DNA from: Buddleja alternifolia
Lineage: Eukaryota > Streptophyta > Magnoliopsida > Lamiales > Scrophulariaceae
Assembly (NCBI GenBank): GCA_019426215.1
Contig: CM033397.1
Coordinates: forward strand, 25,918,480-25,982,479
Direction: 5' to 3'
Length of the DNA stretch: 64,000 nt
The notes below the pieces were generated by a model, which was not told where the DNA came from, searched no databases, and saw only the letters and a program-made list of their open reading frames with translations. This document shows positions 10,324 to 21,709 of this stretch, piece by piece. Within the stretch, counting starts at the first letter, position 1. Each line of letters begins with the position of its first letter. The position numbers were made by a program, and so were the translations under genes.

Positions 10324-11591
10324 GTTACCTTTGATGTATACAAAGTCCTTAAACATCCTATCGATCATGACTCGTGTTTTCAGATTGATACATTTGACCT
10401 GTTGATTGTTGAGTATTTGCAGGACAAAACAATTGAAAATTCATTTGAACGGGATCTTATGAAATCCATATAAGTGGACTCGGAGAGTGATGATCAAGTG
10501 GAAAGAATTCAAAGCTTGGAATGCAAATCTTCCTATCATTCGGGAGGCTTCATAAAAATTGATAGATCATTGTCGGAAGTCCCTCGCCCATCTATTGAAG
10601 AACCCCCTTCTCTGGAACTCAAACCCTTACCCTCCCACCTTAAATATGTGTATTTAAATGATGATGATACACTACCATTAATCATTTCTTCGTCTCTTTC
10701 AGGATCACAAGAAGAGCAACTAATGACAGTGTTGAGGTCTCACAAACGAGCTTTCGGGTGGAAAATTGCGGACATCAAAGGCATTAGTCCAACAATATGT
10801 ATGCACAAAATACTTATGGAGGACTCCGCCAAGCCTACACGCCAACCACAAAGGCGGTCTAACCCACAAATTCAAGAGGTAGTAAAGAAGGAAGTGATAA
10901 AATTGCTCGATTCAGGTATAATCTATCCTATCTCTGATAGTGCGTGGGTAAGCCCTACCCAAGTGGTGCCTAAGAAAGGGGGGATAACGGTAATCAAAAA
11001 TGAGAATAATGAATTAATCCCAACTCGTATGCTTAGCGGGTGGCGTGTGTGTATAGACTATCGTAAATTGAATGAGGCCACCCGTAAAGATCATTTCCCC
11101 CTCCCTTTTATTGATCAAATGCTTGAGAGGTTAGCCGGGCATGATTTCTATTGCTTTCTCGATGGGTACTCCGGCTATAATCAAATTGCCATCGATCCCG
11201 AGGACCAAGAGAAAACTACTTTCACTTGTCCTTCTGGCACCTTTGCTTATAGAAGGATGCCATTTGGCTTGTGTAATGCCCCGGCCACCTTTCAAAGATG
11301 CATGATGGCTATTTTTTATGATATGGTTGAAGATTTCCTTGAAATTTTTATGGATGATTTTTCTGTGTTCGGAACAACTTTTGATACATGTCTTGCTCAT
11401 TTGAATGATGTGCTTAAACGTTGTGAGGAAATCAACCTTGTTTTGAATTGGGAAAAATGTCATTTAATGGTCCGGGAGGGGATTGTGCTTGGCCATAAGA
11501 TCTCTCGAAAAGGGATCGAAGTGGATCAAGCCAAGATTGAGGTCATAGAAAAACTTCCCCCGCCTACTTCGATCAAAGCCGTTAGGAGTTT
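10319..11591 (+). pseudogene. Athila-type gypsy pol fragment: protease tail and reverse transcriptase
   Basis: Reading from 10319, the frame continues the protease C-terminus (VTFDVYKVLKHP), has a TAA at 10471-10473, then is open for 387 codons. RT motifs are in order: FGWKIADIKGISP, SAWVSPTQVVPKKGG, GWRVCIDYRKLNEATRKDHFPLPF, FYCFLDGYSGYNQI, MPFGLCNAPATFQRCM and the catalytic IFMDDFSVF. Such FMDD-type Athila RTs are usual for the lineage. The sequence is cut at KAVRSF by the copia LTR starting at 11592, so the thumb end, RNase H and integrase are missing here. It is the continuation of the gag-protease fragment at 38161-40411, now on the opposite strand. Confidence 0.9.
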
Positions 11592-13137
11592 TGTTGGTCC
11601 CAAGTGGCATACGAAAGGGTCTAGAAGGGGGGGTTGAATAGACCCTGAAGTCTTTTTTTGACTTCAAAAAGATTTCGTATTAAACGTGTTTGGACGCTTG
11701 AAAAGATAGGCGCTTGAAGTGTCTAACGCTTGACTTAAGCGTTCACTTATGATATTTGAGATTTTGAGGAAGCGTCTAATGAAGACTGTTTTATAAAGTT
11801 AACTTAGACTTCAGGAATTGAATACTTTGACCTTGTAGGTTAAGCGTTCAGTTCTTTTAATCAGTGTTAGCACAGCGGAATGATTTTGTAGTCTTCTCTT
11901 TGAAGATTTTAGCGTCACAAGATGTTTCTTAGTTGCTTAGCTTTTGATTGAGTTTTACTTTTGCAATGATATGATAGATAAATGAAATAACTATAAAGTA
12001 AATAACACAATATTTGTAAGGTTCGTTGAGTGGAGTAATCCCAACTACGTCCTTCTTCTCCTTTGCACTTGGAGGCAATCCACTAAGATGATTCTCAAAG
12101 AATCACACAGAATCTTCTACAAATTAGGGAGAGATGAATGTCGATGACTTGAGCTCCTTGATCACACAGATTTCTGCTTCAAATCACTTCAATCCCCTTG
12201 CTTCTTTCACCCAGAAATGATGCAAGTATCCAACTTCGACTTCACACAGATCGCGAGGCTTGGATGGGGTTTTCTAAAAGAGGTTTGTTTGATTTTGATG
12301 AAGTTCAAACAACTTGGAAATATCTCAGTAGGAATCTGGTTTCTACACAAAGAATGTTTCAGATATTTGTTGACTGTCTCAGGAATATACGAAAAGCAAG
12401 TAGGATGTTTTCTTGAATATTCTGGCTTTTCTGAGAGTTTAAGGAATGAGATTTCAATGCAACAGCAATTTGGCTTGATAAAATTGTTCTCTGTATTTGG
12501 CTTGTTGTTGAAGTCCTATTTATAGGGTTTCTTGGAGAAAGCGTCCGTTTGACACATGCACTAGCGCGTGTCTCTCACTTTCGCGAGTGAACAGCTTTTT
12601 GTCCTTTTTCCTGAAAATCTGCTGCACGAAAGTTGGTGCTGCAGTCTGAGATAGTTGACAGTCCAATAGGGTGCTTTCTCCGTACGTCTGACAGTACTTA
12701 TCATATTTAATGCTCTTATCAATATTTAATGCATTTGAAATTAATACCCGTTGGTATTTAATGCTTTGAGAATATTTGCATTAAACTCCTTCTGAACTTA
12801 GAAATAAATTCAGGTGGAATCACTTCTGTCCCATAAGGTAACGCTTGATATAGCTGGCCAAAGTGAACGCTTGGAGACTGTATCTATCTTCTGAGATCAG
12901 GCGCTTGATTCTTCGAACTTTACCACTGATAAACTCACTCAGAAATCATCAGACGCTCAGCCTAAGACTATTTTGCCTAACACTCTAAAATAAGATAACA
13001 AAGCCTAATAAGTCTATTACAAGTCTAACGCTTCAAAGTTTATACAAGTTTTCTACGAAAATAAAACTTACAACTTTTTGGGGTCTAACACAAACCTAAT
13101 TGTCATCATCAAAACTTCTAACATGAAATTCCTAACA
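11592..13137 (-). mobile_element. 3' LTR of the central copia unit (c3 subtype)
   Basis: 1,546 bases, TG...CA ends (read TGTTGGTCCC on the + strand to CCTAACA). Subtype-specific bases such as CACTAGCGCG near 12558, AAAGCGTCCG near 12538 and TTCTACACAAAG near 12341 separate it from the 5' LTR of the same unit. Its true partner is not in the window. Confidence 0.9.
12515..12526 (-). promoter_or_regulatory. LTR TATA box
   Basis: CCTATAAATAGG when read on the minus strand, equivalent to the box at 8431-8440. Confidence 0.6.
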
Positions 13138-13151
13138 ATTTCCCCCATTTT
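13138..13151 (-). other. Polypurine tract (c3)
   Basis: Minus-strand AAAATGGGGGAAAT abuts the 3' LTR. It differs by one base from the PPTs of the other two blocks. Confidence 0.85.
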
Positions 13152-13373
13152 GATGATGGCAATACTTACTCTTTTATAGTTCAAGAGTTAGACAGCCAAA
13201 AGTAAAGTTAGCTTTGATCAGTAATCGTTAGTTTAAAGTTAGTTACGCTTCAACGAGATGTTTCAGCAAGAGAAAAATGCATTTCATATTTATCGAGAAT
13301 TACAAGCATTTTTACAGCTGAATCTTTGAAGATATAAGAGACAAGAATATAGATAATGTAAAATCAGAAAGCT

Positions 13374-16300
13374 TTAACGACTTGATCTGACTCTGTATCG
13401 CTTGGGCATTTCAGCTCGGATAGCTTCAGTCAGATTGTCTTCCAATATCATCATTGCTTCATGATCTTTGTTGATGATAAGCTTGTTTTCTTCTTGTTGT
13501 CTCTTCTTGAAGATAGTAAAGTGACTATCCCAGTCAGTTGGGTCGATACCAATATACCTTAAGCAGATTCGAAAAGCTTGGCTAAAATCAGTCATCTTCC
13601 TTTCTTCAGCTAAGATCTGTGGATCTGTAGGTTCTGGAATGGATGTTCACTGAAGAGGAATGTCAAACTGTTCAAGCAGTGCTCTTGTAGGAATTGGTAG
13701 ATTTGGCTATAACGCTCTAGGAGGTTCCCTTAGCGTACCACTGGGCGCTCCAGAAGCAGTAATCCAAGACGGGAGATTAAGCGCAGACTGAGAAGGAGGC
13801 GCTTGACGCTTAGGAGACGGAGGTTCTTCAACTCTTGTACTGGACGCTTTCCGCTTTTCTCCTTTCTTCTTCTCTTCCCCCTTATTGCCATCATCAGATT
13901 TTAAGAAGTGGCTTGTGAGTACACTTACCTGATGAGCAATCTGAGACAAGGAATCTGTGATGTCATCCAGACGCTTGTCGAAGCGTTCCTGCAAAGAAAG
14001 GAGCTCAGCGCTAGTAGCATCATTCACAGAGGTCTCAAGGGTTTCAAGGCGCTTTTCAAGCTCTTCTTTCATGGCAAGTTGGGTTGCATGGGCAGCATCC
14101 TGCATTTCTTGAAAGTCTTGTTTGCATTCACCAACAGCCGCTTGAGCTGAACTACGCATATGAGCAATCTGAGCGCTCATTACGTGAGTTTCAATTTTTG
14201 CCAGGTCTTCCTTAATCCAGTGGAGAGATTCTTCACTCTGAGTAGCTTGAGCGCTAATTGTCTCCAATACAGATTTAAGGAGAGGACCGAAGGTTTGACT
14301 CTCATCTGATTGAACCGCTGGAGGAGCCGGTCGCTTGAATCATGATGTGTGTTTGAGAGAGTCAAAAGGAACTTGATAGGCTGGATCAAAAATAGTACCT
14401 CGAATATCCAGTGAAAGATCTTCAGCACTATCATCGGTAGCATGTTCAGGAGCGTCAGGAATATCCTCTGGTGGAGACGCTTGAACGGGCTCTTCAGGAG
14501 GAGCAGGAATACTTGTATTTGCAGACTTGAACGCTTCAGAAGTCTCAGCAGGCGCTTCCTCAAGCGTTGACTCAGGTTGACGAAAGTCAGTAAATTGGAA
14601 GTTCCAGCTTGCTGAGTCGGCATAAGAGGTGGATGAAGAATCCAAGAGTTCAATGAGTCTGGTCCTGGAAATACAAGTACCTGAGATAAATGTGCGAAGA
14701 GGACTATCAATGGCCCTGATGTACATTGGACCAATGATATCCAGCACATGATCTGGGAAGACTTTGGACGGCCCTTGAGCGATGGAAAAGATTGAGTCTG
14801 TGCAGTGAGTTCTGGAAAATCCAATCAAGCAGTCTGAGGGAAGAGATGCAGGACGTCGATGTGTAGGTACACGGTCCGCATAGTACTCTTCAAGATATGG
14901 ATAGATGGCTTGAGCAAGCTCTTGATTCCTTTCAAGCAGGGAGAGGACATAATCATAGTGGTTGAGTACCTCGCTGCGAATGGAAGGGAGCAATGGATAT
15001 CCTTTGAATGAACTGATCACTGAGCCGTTCCAAGATCTGAGATTGGTAGTGAAGATTTTATCAAAGAGAGATACGGGGGTTAGAATCTTCACCATCAGAT
15101 TGAAGTTTTCTTCACAGTGGCTTGGAGCAAGATTTAAGCACCGTTCACCAAATGTACCACTGGAAGACGCTTGAGCGTTGAACCGGAGAGGAGTGAGGGA
15201 TACTCTGTGAAGTTCTTGACGTAGACACTGTTCAATTTGATGTCGAATAATTGGGAGCTTGAGAACAGGTCCGAGTCTCTGTTGACGCTTCACGAGGCAA
15301 TACTTGGCGAATTGACGCTTCTTGTCATGCATGCCTATGCCGAAAAGATGGGGCGCTTGGACTAACTCTAAGAAGGTGTATTTATGTCCCATGTACGCTT
15401 CAACCGAGTTAACTTCATTTATACAAAATTCTGTGCCAGCAGCCACCATAGCCCTAATGCCTTCAAGATGAATATCTCTGATAGCTTCAAAGCGGTGCTT
15501 ATCAGGCTGATAGTTGGCATTCCAGACGCTGTCAAAATAAGCATCAGCTTCAGTCTGGAGCAGATCGGTCAACGATTCAAAGCGCTCACCAGCATGAATC
15601 TCTTTATTTTTCCAAAGACGAAGAGGACGGACCGATGCAAGATTTTCAGCGCTATGAGCCGTCTGTGGGAAATGTGTGTAACCTTCTCTGTTCAAGACTG
15701 ACTCTGATGGATTGAGAAAGCTAGGACGGAGAGGATCATACACACGAATGGTGTAATCCCTTAGAGCGAACCCAGTTGGTCTGCTGTGACCATTATCCAT
15801 ATAGTATGCCAGGTCCACGGCACATCTAGGAGGTCTGTCTCCTTGTCTGTCTAGAATGGTTGCTTTGATTTCTCTGTCAAATTCAATCACTCTTGCAGCG
15901 TCAGTCTCTGCAGCAATATATCTTTCTTCATTATAGCCTGCAGGAATGAAATCTTCGTCGAGCGCTGGGGGCATATAGTTAATTGAATGATCAATTGTCT
16001 TCAGCGGATCGAGTTGAAAGAAGTGACGAGGAGCTGTAACGTCTTCAGCAACACTCTGACCTTCTGAGCGTGCCTCTGTTATAGTAGCAGGTTCCTCAGG
16101 TTCAATTGCAGCTACTTCAGCGGCAACATCTTGAGCGATAGCTACGACTCCAGTCAAGTCAACATCCAACAGGATATCTGTGGACGCTTCAGCAGCAGCT
16201 GGAACTATAGCTGAAATACAAGAATCATCCTCTATAAGAGCAGGATCTTCTACAGATGTAGGAATAGAAATGCTGTGGGAAGAAATAAACTTACCCTGAG

Positions 16301-17588
16301 AACTAAGCTCAACAGCAATTTCTTGAGCGCTTGGCTCATCAGCAACATCTTGAGCGCTTGGCTCAACCGCAACTTGAGCGCTTGGCTCATCTGCAACTTG
16401 AGCGCTTGGCTCATCAGCAACTTGAGCGCTTGGCTCATCAGTAATTTCTTGAGCGCTTGGCTCAACCGTCTCAGGCTCTTCAGGAGCAGCTTGACGCTTG
16501 CTAGTCCTGGAACGCTTGAAGATTTTCTTAATGTTGACTCCTTCAACTAGTTTAGCCGGAGGAGCGGGAGGATCAGCAACTGGTTCTTCAAAGTCTATTT
16601 GCTTAATGATCCCTTCCAGCTTTCGTCTTTTGAGAGGCAACTTGTCCTCTGCATCCTCATCAGTTTCCTCATCAACCTTTTTAGAGGAGACGGCTATTTT
16701 AACTTTGGGTTTTCTGGGAGCCCTCTTCTTTGTTGCAGCTGGACGCTTCACAGCTTCTTCTGGCACTGGTCTCTCCGCCTGTTGATCAAGCAGTTGGCGT
16801 TCTTCCAGACGCTCAGATAGTGGTCTAGCCGCACCACCGATTTTTGGAGGATTGAACAGATTGTTCAGAATCCTTTTTCCCAACAACTTGGACTTATTCA
16901 ACGGAAGTCCAGATGAGTACGCACAATTTGATTTAAACAAGAGATCGCTTAGGATGAGTCCATAAGGCTTATTTGAAGTGCTTAGACTGTCCCGAAACCG
17001 TCCAAAGATGTACTCACTCCAGTTGATTTTGATGTTGAAGAAAATAGCAACCATCATGTGAAATTGAACAGGGTTTACCTTATCAAAGGTTCCCACTCGG
17101 CATTCTATGATCTTGCTGCAGAAGTCAGCCAATAACCGGTATTTGGACACCAGGTCTTTCTTCTCGAAGTATTGAGTGTAAGGAACATCGTCGTATGCAC
17201 TCATGGATGCCCAAGCTTCCTTGATCTGTTTCAACGTAACACAATCCAATGCCTCACCCTCATTAGGCAGATTGAAGTTCTTGGCAATGGTGGAAGCAGA
17301 TAGGATAAATTCCTTTGGAGACTCCTTCTTGGAGAAAGGAATTTGACAAGAGATGGATTTCTTGTCCTCTGAAAGAGTAGCAGTCTTCCAGAAAGTCTCA
17401 ACTTCAGCGGGAAACATATACGAATATTGGGTTAAGAAGGGTTTGAGCCCAGCTTTGACGACCATGTCCATCATGTCCGTCAGGTTGATCTGAGTTTGTT
17501 CATATAGAAATTTCCAGTCGACAACAAGGCCTTCAGTCACCTTGATGGTAATTTCAGCAGAAGTAGATGATGATTTCTTTGGTGCCAT
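13374..17588 (-). pseudogene. SIRE-type envelope-like ORF, three premature stops
   Basis: Homologue of the ORF at 3405-7583, about 1,404 codons in one frame from the ATG at 17588. The first 1,082 codons are open. In-frame stops are TGA at 14340-14342 (AGG in the sister copy), TAG at 13707-13709 and TGA at 13647-13649. A 15-base in-frame deletion removes LKQSS before SGAPSGTL. Organisation as in the first copy: conserved N-terminal domain, basic linker (PLKRRK), EPSAQ repeat expanded to seven units, second conserved domain, coiled-coil-like KEELEKRLETLET segment. Absence of frameshifts over 4.2 kb suggests recent coding constraint. The role of this protein is unknown; no transmembrane helix is evident. 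Confidence 0.8.
16318..16477 (-). repeat. EPSAQ coding minisatellite, seven units
   Basis: Seven repeats of EPSAQ plus a short variable spacer within the envelope-like ORF, against about four in the other two copies. Each unit carries the palindromic AGCGCT. Confidence 0.85.
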
Positions 17589-18455
17589 TTTTTTTGTGAA
17601 AAAGATGAACTGAGATTTTTCTGTTGCTTTGAGAGAGAGAGAGAGATTTTTGCAGATATGCTTGAGTAGAAAGTAAAAAGCTTTTTCTGCAGAGTTTGTG
17701 TTTTAAATGACACAGTAAGGAGTTTTGAAACTTGTGTTCTCTAGTCTCAGTAGGATTTAAACACGCGTAATAATTGTTGAATCTCAGCCATAAGTTTATT
17801 AACCGCGGACGCGAGTTTTGTGTAAAAGAGAGAAGTTACGTTTGGTAACTCTCACATATAAAGATTTGACATCCGAGTTTAAAATTTTTTAAAATAAAAA
17901 CATTTGATATTTTCAGAGTGTAACACACGCGCCTGTTTGTACACTGACACGTAGACAAACACGTGCTATCTCTGAATCGTCATTTTAAAATAATTTGATT
18001 ATCCGCCAGTTTGATGTGATAGAGGCGTGTGAGTAGAGTACAAAATAGACCTTTGAGTCTACCCACGACCTTGAAAGAAGTTTGAAAACTTTATGCATGG
18101 CTTGTAACGAACATATTTTTATATTATGATATACCACTTATTGATACCACTTGTCCACTTGTTGGTTGAAGTTGATTCAATGCTTAGCTGATATCATAGA
18201 CGCTTGAAGGCAAAAGTCCTTTCAATAGTTTGAGCGTCCAATATTTTATGCAAAGATAGAACTGAGCGTTTATGATCATGCATCTAAAAAAATTTTATCA
18301 TTGACGCTTACAGTTATGGTCAAGTACATTTTTAAGGTTCCCCCTAAATATGATAACTTGTACCATTTGTTTTTGGTTTTCAAAGGATGTTGTGAGACAT
18401 AAATTAAGTGGATTCCCCCTAAATTATATGCCTAATAAAGTATGATGCTTCATGA
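17589..18455 (-). other. Copia spacer between pol and envelope-like ORF
   Basis: Same organisation as 2561-3404: GA/CT microsatellite next to the ATG, G-box/ABRE block, AGCG cluster near 18185-18310 and two internal polypurine-like tracts near the pol stop. Confidence 0.7.
17946..17965 (-). promoter_or_regulatory. G-box plus ABRE-like pair
   Basis: CACGTG at 17960-17965 and ACGTGTC (GACACGT on +, 17946-17952), in the same order and spacing as at 3029-3048, although nearby bases have changed. Confidence 0.45.
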
Positions 18456-21400
18456 TTAAGCGTTTAAATCAATCATACCTAGTTCACTTCTCAAAGTGAG
18501 AAAACGTTGTTCATTGAGTGCTTTGGTGAAGATATCTGCCAGTTGTTTGTCAGTTCCAATGAAGTGCATGGAGATATCTTTCTTTTGAACGTGGTCACGA
18601 AGGAAATGGTATCTAATGTCAATGTGTTTGGTTCTGGAATGAAGAACAGGGTTTTGAGTCATGGCTAAAGCGCTTTGGTTATCACAATGAATGGGCGTTG
18701 GACCTAAGATTATTCCGTAATCTCTAAGTTGTTGCCTCATCCATAGAACTTGTGCACAACAACTTCCTGCCACTATATACTCAGCTTCGGCTGTGGAGGT
18801 AGCTATGGATTGTTGTTTCTTGCTATGCCATGAAACTAACCTATCACCTAAGAATTGACAAGTACCACTAGTGCTTTTACGATCTATTTTGCAACCTGCA
18901 AAATCTGCATCTGAGTAACCGATTAGTTCAAAAGGAGAATCCCTAGGATACCATAAGCCCACATGTTGTGTGCCTTTTAGGTATTTAAGGATTTTCTTGG
19001 CAGCAATCAAGTGTGACTCTTTGGGATCAGCTTGAAATCGTGCACACATACATACCGAAAACATAATATCAGGTCTACTGGCAGTGAGATAAAGAAGTGA
19101 TCCTATGATACCTCTATAATTAGTGATATCAACTTTCTTTCCACTTTCATCTTTATCTAACTTAAGCGTTTGGCTCATTGGAATTTTTGAATATGATGCA
19201 TTTTCCATACCAAATTTCTTAATCATATCTCGTGTATATTTAGCTTGGTTGATAAATATACCATTAGGGAGTTGTTTAACTTGTAGTCCTAAGAAGAAAG
19301 TTAATTCACCCATCATGCTCATTTCAAATTGTTCTTGCATCATTTTCGAAAATTTCTCACACAGACGCTTGTTAGTAGAACCAAATATAATGTCATCAAC
19401 GTAAATTTGAACTAAGAGAATATCTTCATTATTGGTAATTTTAAGTAACGTTGTGTCAACGCTGCCTTTTGAAAAGCCTTTACCAATAAGAAAGATAGAG
19501 AGAGTGTCATACCATGCTCGCGGTGCTTGCTTAAGCCCATAAAGTGCTTTTTCTAGCTTGTAAACCATACCCTTACCATGATTGTTGATGAATCCTGGTG
19601 GTTGCTCCACATACACTTCTTCTTGGAGTTTACCATTCAGGAAGGCACTCTTTACATCCATTTGAAATACTGTAAACTTGTTAAACGCTGCGTACGCTAG
19701 AAACATGCGGATTGCTTCAAGACGAGCAACAAGAGCGTATGTCTCATCAAAGTCAATACCCTCCTCTTGGCAATATCCTTGAGCTACGAGTCTGGCCTTA
19801 TTTCTTACAACAATGCCATCTTCATCCATCTTGTTTCTATATACCCATCTAGTTCCAATAACTCCTTGGTGAGTTGGTCTTGGTACTAGCATCCAAACTT
19901 TATTTCGCTCAAACTGATTGAGCTCTTCTTGCATAGCTTCAATCCAACTTGGATCACTTAACGCTTCATCCACTTTCTTAGGTTCCATTTGAGATAGAAA
20001 GCTTGCGAACATAGCCTCATTGAATGTAGCGGCTCTAGTTCTAACTGGTGCTCCAATATCTCCAATAATTTGCTGAGGTGGATGGTCACGCAGCCATAGT
20101 CTATCTGTTTGGAAGGGGTTTTGAGGATGAACAGGCGCTTGAGAATCATTCGCTTGACCATTCTCCTGCGTAGGCGCTTCAAGTTCACGATTCCTTCTTT
20201 GCTCTTGATGATCATTCTCTTCATGATCATCAGCATTTCTTACATGATAATTTAGATTGATCTCACGAGTATTCTTAGGAGGAAGCACTGAGATCTCATC
20301 ATCATCGTCAGTATCTTCATCAATAGTAATCTTGGACGCTTGATGACATAGATCTTCAACTCCTACATCATTTACATTTACCTTACTCGGCTCTTGGTTA
20401 GCATCATCAAACACAACATGAATAGATTCCTCAACCTTCGATTTGATCTTATTGAGAATGCGAAAATTCTTTCCATTTTTGGCGTAGCCTAGAAAGATTC
20501 CTTCATCCGCTTTAGGATCAAAAGTCTTTAGGCTTTGGAATCCATTATTATGGATAAAACATTTAGAACCAACGACGTGAAAATATGAAATATTTGGCTT
20601 ACGTCCCTTCCATAGTTCATATGGAGTTTTTCCATGCTGTTTGTTGATCATGCAGCGATTTTGAGTGTAACAAGCAGTGTTGATCGCTTCGGCCCAAAAT
20701 CTAGGAGCAATCTTGGATTCAGCTAACATAGTCCTAGCGGCTTCCTTAAGCATTCGGTTCCGGCGCTCAGCAACACCATTTTGTTGGGGAGTTCTGGGAG
20801 CTGAATACTCATGATGTATTCCATTTTCTGCACAAAACTTCTCAACAACCTTGTTAGTAAACTCAGTACCATGATCACTTCTTATTCTTGCAACCTTAAG
20901 ATTTTTCAATGTTTGAAGTTGCCGAATAAGCGTTGTTAACTTGTCACATGTTTCATCTTTGGATGAAAGAAATTCCACCCAAGTAAATCTAGAGAAATCG
21001 TCTACTATCACTAAAGTATACTTTTTACCGCTTACACTGATTGTTTGAATAGGTCCAAACAAATCCATGTGAAGTAGTTCAAGTATTCTAGAAGTAGATA
21101 GATGGGGTTTTCTCTTGAAAGATGATTTAACTTGTTTACCCATTTGACAAGCGTCACAGAGGCGATTCTTATGAAATGGCCCATTTGGCAATCCCTCTAG
21201 AAGATTTTGACTTATAAGCTGAGAGATTGTCTTAAAGTTGAGGTGATTCATTTTTCTATGCCATAACCAACCCATTTTAGATTCATTTTTAGCAACAAAG
21301 CATGTTGGGTTGTTGTCAAGTGTTGAACCCCAATCTACCAAATATACGTTGTTATTTCTTTTTCCTTTTAGTTTAGTAGATTTAGTCTTAGCGTCGTTTA

Positions 21401-21674
21401 TATAACAATAGTCACTTGAGAATATGACTTCAAAGCCTTTATCACAGAATTGACTTATGCTTAATAAATTGTGCTTTAGACCCTCAACAAAATAAACATC
21501 ACTTATCATGATGTTCCCCCTATGCACAGTACCTATACCTTTGGTTTTACCTTGGGAGTTATCACCAAATACAACCTGAGGACCATTGGTAGCTTGATAG
21601 TTGATCAGAAGATCTTTGGAACCTGTCATGTGCCTTGACGATCCACTATCAAAGTACTATACAGATGTATTTGC
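18456..21674 (-). pseudogene. Copia pol: protease, integrase, RT, RNase H; stop before the protease motif
   Basis: A single open frame of 1,057 codons runs from 21629 to 18456. It holds the integrase zinc finger (H124, H129, then CDACQ near residue 165), the DDE core ([15 protein letters not shown], and Glu in NGVAERRNR), RT with [11 protein letters not shown] and YVDD near residue 743, and RNase H with DADFAG near residue 906 and TAEAEY. The aspartic protease motif YFDSGSS lies just upstream in the same frame, but the preceding Trp codon is TAG (21657-21659). The right-hand element has TGG there. It is otherwise the best-preserved pol in the window. The ATG at 21629 is internal to the polyprotein. 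The frame relation to gag differs from the other element because a T run is one base shorter near 21700. Confidence 0.9.
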
Positions 21675-21709
21675 TTTAGCTCTAGGTACCTGCAATCAAA
21701 AGGGAAGTT

